From Brumimicrobium aurantiacum (GTDB lineage Bacteria > Bacteroidota > Bacteroidia > Flavobacteriales_D > Crocinitomicaceae): DNA of 64,000 bases. The DNA lies in NCBI RefSeq assembly GCF_003402975.1, contig NZ_QURB01000010.1, positions 16,700-80,699 of the forward strand, given 5' to 3'. Positions within the stretch are counted from its first letter, which is position 1; every line of letters starts with the position of its first letter. Of the stretch, positions 25,936 to 34,770 are shown in pieces. The translations under genes and the position numbers were made by a program. Under the pieces are notes generated by a model, which was not told the origin of the DNA, ran no database searches, and saw only the letters and a list, made by a program, of their open reading frames with translations.

Positions 25936-28461
25936 ATGAAGAAATTTTACATTTTTATGCTTACAGTGGTAATGCTTATTTTATCAAGTGCACTAAAAGC
26001 ACAAGATATTGTTATTACTGAAATAATGTATAATCCACCAGAATCTGGACAAGACTCTTTAGAGTTTATTGAACTTTACAATAATGATAATATAAGTGTT
26101 GATCTCAACGGATGGTCATTTAGTCAAGGTGTGTCACACACCTTTGGAACTGTCACAATGAATCCAGGAGAATACCTCGTGGTTGCCGTTGACGCAGCAG
26201 CAATACAAAATGTATTCGGTTATTCAACTGCAATTGAATGGACCTCAGGAGGTCTATCTAATGGAGGTGAGGATATTATTCTTGTAGATGGTGGAGGCGC
26301 TACTATTGATGTCGTTGATTTCGATGATGGTGGAGTGTGGCCTAGCGGATCATCTGCAGGTAACCCAGATGGAGGAGGTGCTTCCCTAGTTTTGTGTGAT
26401 CCAAATTCTGACAATGATAATGGAATAAATTGGATTGCTTCAACATCTAGTACCAATGTTATTACTAATGGAAAAGAAGTTTTAGGAAGTCCTGGAGCTG
26501 CAGATAATGGTTGTTTATCACTATGTAACACTGTATCATCATTTACGGAGGTAGCATGTGCTAGCTATACTGTGCCAAGTGGTGATGAGGTTTATACAAC
26601 AAGTGGAACATATATGGATACTATTCCAAACGCAGCAGGATGCGATTCTGTAATGACAATCGATTTGACAATAAACCCAGTGGCAGCAGGAACAGATGTT
26701 CAAGTAGCTTGTGGAAGTTACACATGGATTGATGGAATAACTTATACAGCATCAAATACAACAGCAACACATACAATTGTTGGAGGAGCTACAAATGGAT
26801 GTGACTCTATTGTTACATTAGATTTGACAATAAACCCAGTGGCAGTAGGAACAGATGTTCAAGTAGCTTGTGGAAGTTACACATGGATTGATGGAATGAC
26901 TTACACAGCATCAAATACAACAGCAACACATACAATTGTTGGCGGAGCTGCAAATGGATGTGACTCTATTGTTACATTAGATTTGACAATAAACCTAGTG
27001 GCAACAGGAACAGATGTTCAAGTGGCTTGCGGAAGTTTCACATGGATTGATGGAATGACTTACACAGCATCAAACACAACAGCAACACATACAATTGTTG
27101 GCGGAGCTGTAAATGGATGTGACTCTATTGTTACATTAGATTTGACAATAAACAATTCCGTTACAGGAACAGATGTTCAAGTAGCTTGTGGAAGTTACAC
27201 ATGGATTGATGGAATAACTTACACAGCATCAAACACAACAGCAACACATACAATTGTTGGAGGAGCTGCAAATGGATGTGACTCTATTGTTATATTAGAT
27301 TTGACAATAAACCTAGTGGCAACAGGAACAGATGTTCAAGTAGCTTGTGGAAGTTACACATGGATTGATGGAATAACTTACACAGCATCAAATACAACAG
27401 CAACACATACAATTGTTGGAGGAGCTGCAAATGGATGTGACTCTATTGTTACATTAGATTTGACAATAAACAATTTCGTTACTGGAACAGATGTTCAAGT
27501 AGCTTGCGGAAGTTTCACATGGATTGATGGAATGACTTACACAGCATCAAACACAACAGCAACACATACAATTGTTGGCGGAGCTGTAAATGGATGTGAC
27601 TCTATTGTTACATTAGATTTGACAATAAACAATTCCGTTACAGGAACAGATGTTCAAGTAGCTTGTGGAAGTTACACATGGATTGATGGAATAACTTACA
27701 CAGCATCAAATACAACAGCAACACATACAATTGTTGGAGGAGCTGCAAATGGATGTGACTCTATTGTTACATTAGATTTGACAATAAACAATTTCGTTAC
27801 TGGAACAGATGTTCAAGTTGCTTGCGGAAGTTTCACATGGATTGATGGAATGACTTACACAGCATCAAACACAACAGCAACACATACAATTGTTGGGGGA
27901 GCTGTAAATGGCTGTGACTCTATTGTTACATTAGATTTGACAATAAACCCAACAAATGAAGCTGGTGTAGATGTAGTTATATTTGTGTGTATGAATGAAC
28001 CAATAGATCTTGATACATTAAGTGCATTAGGCAACGTAGGAAGCTGGTTAGATGAATCAAATAATTCGGTAATGGGAGTTGTTACATTCGCCGCAACAGG
28101 GTCTTACGACTATAAATATATTGTTGCAACATCAGGAAATTGTCCTGCGGATACTGCAATCTATACAATTGACGTAGATGGTACTTGTGATTATTTGAGT
28201 TTAGAAAAGGAGGCTAAGATTGAAGTCTCGGTTTACCCAAATCCAGTTTCAAGTGTCTTAACAATCACCAATTATTCAGGTGCAAAAACCTTGAAAATGG
28301 AGCTTGTAGATATGAATGGAAGAGTAGTACTAGTTGAAAATAATCTGTTTAATAGTACAGATAAAGAAACAATTTCAATGGAAAGTTTACAAGAAGGATT
28401 TTATACATTACGTATATACAATGGTAGCATCCAAAAATCATTTAAAGTTGTAAAGCAATAG
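25936..28461 (+). CDS. Lamin-tail-domain repeat protein, T9SS cargo
   Basis: An 841-residue surface protein. Signal peptide (LTVVMLILSSALKAQ), then a lamin tail domain at about 22-180 (IVITEIMYNPPESGQDSLEFIELYN, LNGWSFSQG, NPGEYLVVA). One diverged repeat follows, then eight near-identical 53-residue repeats (about 252-675), each with GTDVQVACGSYTWIDG, TYTASNTTATHTI and NGCDSIVTLDLTIN. A further ~70-residue region leads to a T9SS type-A domain (VSVYPNPVSSVLTI). Each repeat has two cysteines, suggesting one disulfide per module in a stalk-like adhesin. It is a single-gene unit with its own terminator. Confidence 0.9.
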   Translation: MKKFYIFMLTVVMLILSSALKAQDIVITEIMYNPPESGQDSLEFIELYNNDNISVDLNGWSFSQGVSHTFGTVTMNPGEYLVVAVDAAAIQNVFGYSTAIEWTSGGLSNGGEDIILVDGGGATIDVVDFDDGGVWPSGSSAGNPDGGGASLVLCDPNSDNDNGINWIASTSSTNVITNGKEVLGSPGAADNGCLSLCNTVSSFTEVACASYTVPSGDEVYTTSGTYMDTIPNAAGCDSVMTIDLTINPVAAGTDVQVACGSYTWIDGITYTASNTTATHTIVGGATNGCDSIVTLDLTINPVAVGTDVQVACGSYTWIDGMTYTASNTTATHTIVGGAANGCDSIVTLDLTINLVATGTDVQVACGSFTWIDGMTYTASNTTATHTIVGGAVNGCDSIVTLDLTINNSVTGTDVQVACGSYTWIDGITYTASNTTATHTIVGGAANGCDSIVILDLTINLVATGTDVQVACGSYTWIDGITYTASNTTATHTIVGGAANGCDSIVTLDLTINNFVTGTDVQVACGSFTWIDGMTYTASNTTATHTIVGGAVNGCDSIVTLDLTINNSVTGTDVQVACGSYTWIDGITYTASNTTATHTIVGGAANGCDSIVTLDLTINNFVTGTDVQVACGSFTWIDGMTYTASNTTATHTIVGGAVNGCDSIVTLDLTINPTNEAGVDVVIFVCMNEPIDLDTLSALGNVGSWLDESNNSVMGVVTFAATGSYDYKYIVATSGNCPADTAIYTIDVDGTCDYLSLEKEAKIEVSVYPNPVSSVLTITNYSGAKTLKMELVDMNGRVVLVENNLFNSTDKETISMESLQEGFYTLRIYNGSIQKSFKVVKQ
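26689..27960 (+). repeat. Eight 159-bp tandem repeats
   Basis: In-frame array with 159-bp period (GGAACAGATGTT at 26689 and 26848 and onward). Two unit types are seen: SYTWIDGI/GGAA and SFTWIDGM/GGAV. The last four units alternate, giving a 318-bp higher-order period. The copies are almost identical in DNA, a sign of recent expansion or gene conversion. Confidence 0.93.
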
Positions 28462-28485
28462 AAGCAACTGATAAAAATAAGTTTT

Positions 28486-28521
28486 AAAAAAAGCGTTTTT
28501 CGAAAGAAAAACGCTTTTTTT
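28486..28521 (+). terminator. Terminator of the repeat protein gene
   Basis: GCGTTTTTC (28493-28501), tetraloop GAAA, GAAAAACGC (28506-28514), then T7. The A-rich left flank extends the stem. Confidence 0.92.
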
Positions 28522-28629
28522 ATTTATGACATTGACACATGTTTTAGCAATATGGTTGAAGGCCTTAATTTGAACTTTTTTCCACATATTTATTAGAAAA
28601 GGCGTCGACATGTGAAGAGGGAAACCGAT

Positions 28630-31600
28630 TTATTCCATTTCCACTACCAAGTCATCAGCATGAACCATCACACCTTCTTTTAAGTGGATTTTCTTTATTT
28701 TCCCATCGGTATTGGCACAAATTGTTGTTCCCATTTTCATTGCTTCGATTACAAATAAGCCTTGATTTTTCTCAACAATATCTCCTTCTTTTACCATGAT
28801 AGAAGCCAAAGAACCTTGTAAAGGTGCACCTACCTCATTCGGATTATCTTTGTCCGCTTTTTGGTGGTTTATTTTCTCTACAGCAATTGAGTTGTCTTTT
28901 ATATCTGTACTTCTTGTTTGACCATTTACCTTGAAGAATACAGTTTTTTCTCCGTCTTCATTGGCCTCCGTAACAGAAATTAACTCTATCAATAAAGTTT
29001 TTCCTTTATCTAGTTCCACAATGATTTCCTCTCCTTGTTGTAATCCATAGAAAAAGTTAAGGGATGGAATGTGCATCACCTTACCGAATTTAACATAGTG
29101 GTCATATAAATCCGTGAATACCTTAGGGTAAAGTTTGTATGATAAGAAATCTGTAATTTCCAATTCTCTATCTATTCCTTTATTAAATGTTTTCTTGAAT
29201 TCTGCAAATTCTTTATCAAAATCAATAGGCTCTAAATGTGCATTTGGTCTATTGGTATAAGGTTTTTCATCACGAAGTACTATTTTTTGTACGTCTTTAG
29301 GAAAACCTCCTACAGGTTGACCTAAATCTCCTTTAAAGAAGTTTTTAACTGATTCAGGGAAAGAAAGGGATTCACCTTTTTCCATAAACTCCTCAATTGT
29401 AATATTATTACTTACAAGATATTGGGCCATGTCTCCAACAACTTTCGAACTTGGAGTAACTTTAATGATATTACCAAACAAGTCATTTACCTTGGCGTAC
29501 ATGTCTGTAATTTCTGTAAATCGATCTCTCAATCCTAAAGATTCTGCTTGAGGTATTAAGTTCGAATATTGACCTCCTGGAATTTCATGTTTGTATACTT
29601 CTCCTGTTCCAGATTTTAATCCTGACTCAAATGGAGAATAATGTTCACGAACATCAGACCAATAATTTGAATATTCATTCAGTTTCTGGAAGTCCATTTT
29701 ATTTTCTCTCTCTTGGAAACGCATGGTTTCAACCAATGAATTAAAGTTCGGCTGTGATATTAATCCACTTAATCCACCCAAGGCAACATCAACAACATCT
29801 ACACCAGCTTCAATTGCTTTTAAGTACGTAGCAGACTGAATAGACGAAGTGTCATGTGTATGTAAATGAATAGGAATTGAAATTTCAGATTTAAGTGCCG
29901 TAACCAATTCTTTTGCTGCATAAGGCTTAAGTAGTCCAGCCATATCTTTTATAGCTAAAATGTGAGCTCCTGCATTTTCAATTTCCTTGGCAAGGTTTAA
30001 ATAATATTTTAAAGTGTATTTATCTGCTTTTGGGTCCAAAATATCTCCAGTGTAACACATTGAACCTTCAGCTAAACCATTGGTGTGTTTTCGAACATGT
30101 TCAATTGTAGGACCAATTGATTTCATCCAGTTTTGTGAATCGAAAATACGGAAGATATCAATTCCGTTTTCCCATGATTCTTTTACAAAACGTTCAATTA
30201 AATTATCAGGATACGCAGTATAACCTACACCGTTAGATCCTCTTAAAAGCATTTGAAGTAATATATTAGGCATAGCTTCCCTCAAAATACGTAATCTTTC
30301 CCAAGGATTTTCTTTCAAAAATCGCATACAAACATCAAACGTAGCTCCTCCCCATACTTCCATACTGAAAACTTCAGGATGATTCATTGCAAATCCTTTG
30401 GCTACTTTTTCTAAGTCATAAGTTCGCATACGCGTGGCCAATAAACTTTGATGTGCATCACGCATTGTAGTGTCCGTAAAATGAATTTTCTTTTCGTCAC
30501 TCAACCATTTTGAAAATTTCTCAGGACCTAATTCCGTTAAGATGTCTTTTGTTCCTTTCGGGTAGGCTGCATGCTGATCAAACTTTGGAATTTGAGGTTT
30601 AACATGTTTTTTATACGGATCGAATGATTTTATATCAGGATTTCCATTTACGACAATATCACCTAAGAAATTAAGCATTTTTTCTGCTCTGTTTCTTGGT
30701 TCTTGAATATTGAAAAGCTCAGGAGTATTTGCAATATAATTAACAGTCACTTTTCCTTCTCTAAATGTCGGATCTTGTAGAATGTTGTCGAGAAATGCCA
30801 TGTTTGTTTTTACTCCTCTAACTCTAAATTCAGCCAATGCTCGTCTCATTTTACGACATGCTCCATCTAATGTTCTGCTGTTGGCAGTTATTTTGGTCAA
30901 CATGGAATCAAAAAATGGCGAAATGGTTACCCCTTGATAAACACTTCCAGAGTCTAATCGAATTCCAAATCCTCCACCGCTTCTGTAGGTAGTAATCGTT
31001 CCATAATCTGGTTTGAAATCATTCTGAGGGTCTTCAGTTGTAATTCTACATTGTACAGCAAATCCTTTTGTTGAAATAGTTTCTTGACTGAAAATTTTAA
31101 TTTGTTCGTCTGCTAATTTATAACCTCCTGCAATGAAAATTTGAGATTTCACAATGTCTATACCAGTCACAACTTCTGTCACCGTATGCTCAACTTGAAT
31201 TCGTGGATTTACCTCAATAAAGTAAATGCTTTGGTCTTCATCTACTAAAAACTCAACTGTTCCTGCATTGCTATAATTTACAGCTTTCCCTATATCAAGG
31301 GCGTATTGGTATAGTTTTTCTTTGACTTCTTCTTTCAAGTCAACTGATGGAGCAATCTCAATTACTTTTTGATAACGGCGCTGTACAGAACAATCTCTTT
31401 CATACATGTGTACCAGATTTCCATGTTGGTCTCCTAATATTTGGACCTCGATGTGTTTAGGATTCTGTACAAACTTTTCTACGAAAACAGTATCATCTCC
31501 AAAAGCTGCTTTAGCTTCTCTTTTCGATTCTGGATATGCTTGTTTTAGCTGTTCTTGGTTCTGAATTACGCGCATTCCTCGACCACCTCCTCCTGATGCT

Positions 31601-32082
31601 GCTTTCAACATTACAGGATATCCAATTCTTTCCGCTTCTTCAATGGCAATTTCGACAGTGGTCAAATCGTTTTGATTACTCTCAATAATTGGAACATTGT
31701 TGTCAATAGCAACGCGCTTAGCCATGACTTTATCACCTAATGATTTTAAAACAGAAACATCTGGTCCAATAAAAATAATTCCATTGTCCTTACATGCTTG
31801 GGCAAAATCAGCATTTTCTGATAAAAAACCATACCCCGGATGTATGGCATCAATGTTGTTTTCCTTGGCTACTTGAATGATTTTGTCAATATTCAAGTAG
31901 GGTTTGATTGGATCATCATCTTCACCTATCTGATAAGCTTCATCAGCTTTGTAACGGTGTAGTGAATAACGGTCTTCGAAGGTGTAAATACCTACAGTTC
32001 TTAATCCTATTTCCGTGCATGAACGGAAGATGCGGATTGCGATTTCACCTCTGTTAGCGACGAGAACTTTTTTAATTTTCAT
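28630..32082 (-). CDS. pyc: Pyruvate carboxylase
   Basis: An 1150-residue, full-length single-chain enzyme that carboxylates pyruvate to oxaloacetate using biotin, ATP and bicarbonate (anaplerosis, gluconeogenesis). Domain order: biotin carboxylase (1-450: VLVANRGEIAIRIFRS, KAASGGGGRGMRVI, IEVNPRIQVEHTVTE); carboxyltransferase (about 530-800: FTDTTMRDAHQSLLATRMRT, and HTHDTSS for metal binding); PC allosteric/CTC region; and the C-terminal biotinyl domain with the target Lys in VIEAMKMGT (about 1117). Monocistronic, divergent from a subtilase gene. All key motifs are intact. Confidence 0.98.
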   Translation of the reverse strand: MKIKKVLVANRGEIAIRIFRSCTEIGLRTVGIYTFEDRYSLHRYKADEAYQIGEDDDPIKPYLNIDKIIQVAKENNIDAIHPGYGFLSENADFAQACKDNGIIFIGPDVSVLKSLGDKVMAKRVAIDNNVPIIESNQNDLTTVEIAIEEAERIGYPVMLKAASGGGGRGMRVIQNQEQLKQAYPESKREAKAAFGDDTVFVEKFVQNPKHIEVQILGDQHGNLVHMYERDCSVQRRYQKVIEIAPSVDLKEEVKEKLYQYALDIGKAVNYSNAGTVEFLVDEDQSIYFIEVNPRIQVEHTVTEVVTGIDIVKSQIFIAGGYKLADEQIKIFSQETISTKGFAVQCRITTEDPQNDFKPDYGTITTYRSGGGFGIRLDSGSVYQGVTISPFFDSMLTKITANSRTLDGACRKMRRALAEFRVRGVKTNMAFLDNILQDPTFREGKVTVNYIANTPELFNIQEPRNRAEKMLNFLGDIVVNGNPDIKSFDPYKKHVKPQIPKFDQHAAYPKGTKDILTELGPEKFSKWLSDEKKIHFTDTTMRDAHQSLLATRMRTYDLEKVAKGFAMNHPEVFSMEVWGGATFDVCMRFLKENPWERLRILREAMPNILLQMLLRGSNGVGYTAYPDNLIERFVKESWENGIDIFRIFDSQNWMKSIGPTIEHVRKHTNGLAEGSMCYTGDILDPKADKYTLKYYLNLAKEIENAGAHILAIKDMAGLLKPYAAKELVTALKSEISIPIHLHTHDTSSIQSATYLKAIEAGVDVVDVALGGLSGLISQPNFNSLVETMRFQERENKMDFQKLNEYSNYWSDVREHYSPFESGLKSGTGEVYKHEIPGGQYSNLIPQAESLGLRDRFTEITDMYAKVNDLFGNIIKVTPSSKVVGDMAQYLVSNNITIEEFMEKGESLSFPESVKNFFKGDLGQPVGGFPKDVQKIVLRDEKPYTNRPNAHLEPIDFDKEFAEFKKTFNKGIDRELEITDFLSYKLYPKVFTDLYDHYVKFGKVMHIPSLNFFYGLQQGEEIIVELDKGKTLLIELISVTEANEDGEKTVFFKVNGQTRSTDIKDNSIAVEKINHQKADKDNPNEVGAPLQGSLASIMVKEGDIVEKNQGLFVIEAMKMGTTICANTDGKIKKIHLKEGVMVHADDLVVEME

Positions 32083-32222
32083 TTTAATTGTTTTATGTTT
32101 TGGGCAATCGTTTTAAGCTTAGTCCTAAATATCCTGATTTTCAGTCGAAATATTGTTGTTTTTCGCAACTTTTACTTTTTTTAAGATAAAATCAATCATA
32201 TTTGAGGTTTTAGAAAGTCTAA

Positions 32223-32251
32223 TTTGATTCGAGATTATTTTTTTACTTTCG
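32223..32251 (+). promoter_or_regulatory. Promoter candidate of the first subtilase
   Basis: TTTG (32223-32226), 17-base spacer, TACTTTCG (32244-32251), one mismatch from TAnnTTTG, in the 215-base divergent gap. Confidence 0.4.
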
Positions 32252-32297
32252 TACAAGGTAATCACATTGTTTTCATTTATTTTAATCTTCAATTGTT

Positions 32298-33875
32298 ATG
32301 AATCATCCAGGCATTTGTTCACTTTTTTGTCTACTTGTTTTTGGAGTGTTATCTGTGCAGGGACAATCTGATCACTGGCACCATTTAGATCCTGAAACCA
32401 ACGGTGTTTTAGGAGTGAGTAAGTATAGAGCTTATGAATTATTAAAAGACAAAACTCCAGACACTGTAATTGTAGCTGTGGTAGATAATGGAGTAGAATT
32501 ATCCCATGATGATTTACAAGGTGTGATTTGGGTAAATCCAAATGAAATTCCCGATAATGGAATCGATGATGATCAAAACGGTTATGTTGATGATATTCAT
32601 GGTTGGAATTTTTTAGGAAACGAAAAAGGGGAAAACCTTAAAAATGAAACAACAGGACTAACTCGTCTTTATGCTCAACTTCATCAAAAATATAAGAATA
32701 CTGCTAAAGAAGAGCTCCCTAAGAATCAACATCAGGAATATGAATTGTATTTAAAGGTAAAGACAGATTACTTGTCAAAAGTCAAAGAAAGGGAACAAAG
32801 TATAGTCAATTTAAAACAGCTTTTAATTGAGTTTAACTATGCAGATCAAACCATTAAAGAAAATCTTGGCAATGAAAAATACACCAGAACGGAGCTTGAG
32901 AAAAGTAAAATTAGAAATACTGATTTTACCGCTTCACGAAACTTTATGCTTTACATGTTTGATAATAATATTTCTAAATCGATGATAGAGAAGGAATTGA
33001 AAACCAATGTAAATGCCTTAAAAACAAGGTTAAATCCTGATTTTAAGAATAGGGAGAATATCGTAGGAGACAATCCAGATGATCTAGAAGATACTGATTA
33101 TGGTAACAATATGCTTGATGTTCGAGGTCCATATCACGGAACGGGTGTAGCAAGTATTATCGGCGCTTTGAATAATGATTTTGGTGTTGATGGTCTTGCT
33201 AAACATGTCAAATTAATGATTTTAAGGGTTGTTCCTAATGGAGACGAACGTGATAAGGACATTGCTTTGGCATTCAGATATGCAGTTCAGAATGGAGCAG
33301 ACATAATAAGTTGTAGCTTTGCCAAAAAGTATGCGCTACATCATGATTTTGTTCAGTTGGCAATTGAAGAAGCTGAAAAAGAAGGCGTGTTAATTGTCAA
33401 TGCATCAGGAAATTCTTCTGAAAATATAGATGAGGTTATAAGTTATCCCACAGGTTATAAACTAAATGGGGAAAAAGCCCAAAATTATATGGTTGTCGGA
33501 GCTTCTAGAGCACAGGATGACACAAATTTAGTAGCTTCTTTTTCTAATTATGGACGAGAAAATGTTGATGTCTTTGCCCCAGGATTTAACATCGCTACAT
33601 GCGTTTTAAAGAACGGATATGGTATGTCAAGTGGTACAAGTGATGCTTCTCCAATTGTAGCGGGAATAGCAGCAGTTTTAAAATCCTATTATTCTCATTT
33701 AACAGCCAGTCAATTGAAGGAAATCATCATTAGATCGGTGTATATTCCAAAAACAGAAAAGGTTGTTCAACCTGGAGGAGAAGTGTTGGTTGATTTTAAT
33801 TCGTTGAGTGTATCGGGTGGAATTGCTAATTTGTATCGCGCTGTTCAATTGGTTGAGAAAGAGTATCTAAAATAG
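32298..33875 (+). CDS. S8 family subtilisin-like peptidase
   Basis: A 525-residue secreted subtilase. Signal peptide (LFCLLVFGVLSVQGQ). Catalytic triad: Asp63 in VAVVDNGVELSHDDL, His280 in GPYHGTGVASIIG, Ser448 in SGTSDASPIVAG. Between Asp and His lies an unusually long (~200 residues), charged, partly coiled insertion (about 105-260), and WVNPNEIPDNGIDDDQNGYVDD is a calcium-rich loop seen in related Bacteroidota proteases. The oxyanion Asn is in NASGNSS. No T9SS sorting domain, so it is probably periplasmic. The nearby S8 protease at 34771 is only distantly related. Confidence 0.93.
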   Translation: MNHPGICSLFCLLVFGVLSVQGQSDHWHHLDPETNGVLGVSKYRAYELLKDKTPDTVIVAVVDNGVELSHDDLQGVIWVNPNEIPDNGIDDDQNGYVDDIHGWNFLGNEKGENLKNETTGLTRLYAQLHQKYKNTAKEELPKNQHQEYELYLKVKTDYLSKVKEREQSIVNLKQLLIEFNYADQTIKENLGNEKYTRTELEKSKIRNTDFTASRNFMLYMFDNNISKSMIEKELKTNVNALKTRLNPDFKNRENIVGDNPDDLEDTDYGNNMLDVRGPYHGTGVASIIGALNNDFGVDGLAKHVKLMILRVVPNGDERDKDIALAFRYAVQNGADIISCSFAKKYALHHDFVQLAIEEAEKEGVLIVNASGNSSENIDEVISYPTGYKLNGEKAQNYMVVGASRAQDDTNLVASFSNYGRENVDVFAPGFNIATCVLKNGYGMSSGTSDASPIVAGIAAVLKSYYSHLTASQLKEIIIRSVYIPKTEKVVQPGGEVLVDFNSLSVSGGIANLYRAVQLVEKEYLK

Positions 33876-33892
33876 GTTTGAGGGTTTTTGAA

Positions 33893-33923
33893 TTGGAATT
33901 TTCTAAAAAATAATGTATCTTTT
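33893..33923 (+). promoter_or_regulatory. Promoter of the metallothionein-like gene
   Basis: TTG at 33893-33895, a 20-base spacer, TATCTTTT at 33916-33923, one mismatch from the Bacteroidota -7 element. It lies 45 bases before the small gene's ATG. Confidence 0.45.
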
Positions 33924-33967
33924 TCTCTATTTCTAGGTCTACTAAATGAACCATAAAATATAGAGAA

Positions 33968-34081
33968 ATGAATAATTGTAAGTGTATCAATTGCGAATGT
34001 AAAAAATGTAATTGCGGAAATTGCCTCGAAAATCAATGTCCTTGTACTAAATGCGAGTGTTCTAAATGTGATTGCTGTTAA
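33968..34081 (+). CDS. Metallothionein-like Cys-rich mini-protein (37 aa)
   Basis: A 37-residue frame (ATG 33968-33970, TAA 34079-34081) with 14 cysteines, no aromatic residue and no histidine, as in metallothioneins. Residues 4-19 read CKCINCECKKCNCGNC and residues 24-37 read CPCTKCECSKCDCC. Six C-x-C pairs fall on a five-residue rhythm, in two blocks joined by LENQ, suggesting two metal-thiolate clusters. Not random: stop-free and spaced tidily between a promoter (33893-33923) and a hairpin (34093-34122). A SigZ-type sigma factor with its own Cys-rich tail starts 52 bases downstream. Metal (Zn, Cu or Cd) binding is inferred from composition. It does not look like bacterial SmtA/BmtA, which are longer and contain His. 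Confidence 0.8.
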   Translation: MNNCKCINCECKKCNCGNCLENQCPCTKCECSKCDCC

Positions 34082-34092
34082 ATATTAATAAG

Positions 34093-34122
34093 GAGGTCGA
34101 TTGATAAAATCGGCCTCTTTTT
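34093..34122 (+). terminator. Terminator or attenuator between mini-protein and sigma gene
   Basis: GAGGTCGAT (34093-34101), loop TGATAAA, ATCGGCCTC (34109-34117), one T-G pair, then T5. It ends 11 bases before the sigma factor ATG, so either the sigma gene is expressed only by readthrough or it has its own promoter, which I cannot find. Confidence 0.75.
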
Positions 34123-34133
34123 GATGAAGGATT

Positions 34134-34658
34134 ATGGAAACACAAAAGGTATGGATCGATTTAAATGAAGAGTTGTATTTTTTCATCTTGAAAAAGGTGA
34201 AGAACAAATCTATAGCAAACGACGTACTTCAAAATACTTTTTATAAAATACATAAAAGTATTGCTCAATTGAAGGATGAAAAGAAATTAAGAAGTTGGGC
34301 CTTTCAAATAGCGCGTAATGAAATAATCAATTTCTTTAACCAGGAAAAGGTTTACGAAATGAAGACCGATTGGAATAGAGTAGAAGATGAAGCTTTCTTT
34401 ACTGATGTATGCTGTTTCGATAAATTTATTGAAGAATTACCAAAGAAGTACCGGGATAGCATTGAATTGATTTATGTTAAAGGCAAGAAACAACAAGAGG
34501 CTGCGGATGAATTAGAGATTAGTTTAACCAATGTTAAAGCACGTGTCAGAAGAGCCAAAGAAATGCTCAAATCGAAACTCAATGAATGTTGTAAATACGA
34601 GTATGATGAGCAAGGAAACTTAACTGGTGAATCTAATTGTGCTGCGTGTAATCAATGA
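34134..34658 (+). CDS. sigZ: SigZ-type ECF RNA polymerase sigma factor with Cys-rich tail
   Basis: A 174-residue ECF sigma factor. Region 2 (about 10-75) includes IANDVLQNTFYKIHKSI and LRSWAFQIARNEIINFF; region 4 (about 95-150) includes FIEELPKKYRDSIELIYVKG and QQEAADELEISLTNVKARVRRAKEML. The tail carries Cys152-Cys153 and Cys169-x-x-Cys172, and the linker between regions has Cys93-Cys94. SigZ-like proteins with a C-terminal Cys cluster occur in Bacteroidota, and CorE of Myxococcus senses metal with a similar tail. No anti-sigma gene is next to it. Metal or thiol sensing and control of the upstream mini-protein are inferred from the cysteines and the gene order. Confidence 0.87.
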   Translation: METQKVWIDLNEELYFFILKKVKNKSIANDVLQNTFYKIHKSIAQLKDEKKLRSWAFQIARNEIINFFNQEKVYEMKTDWNRVEDEAFFTDVCCFDKFIEELPKKYRDSIELIYVKGKKQQEAADELEISLTNVKARVRRAKEMLKSKLNECCKYEYDEQGNLTGESNCAACNQ

Positions 34659-34770
34659 TGGAGTAATTTAAAATACTTGGCATAAGCTATTATTTAATAT
34701 ATTGTTCTCTGTTTTGGCGCTAATTATGATTGAAATTTTGCGCCTTATTATAGTATAAACACAAACTACA

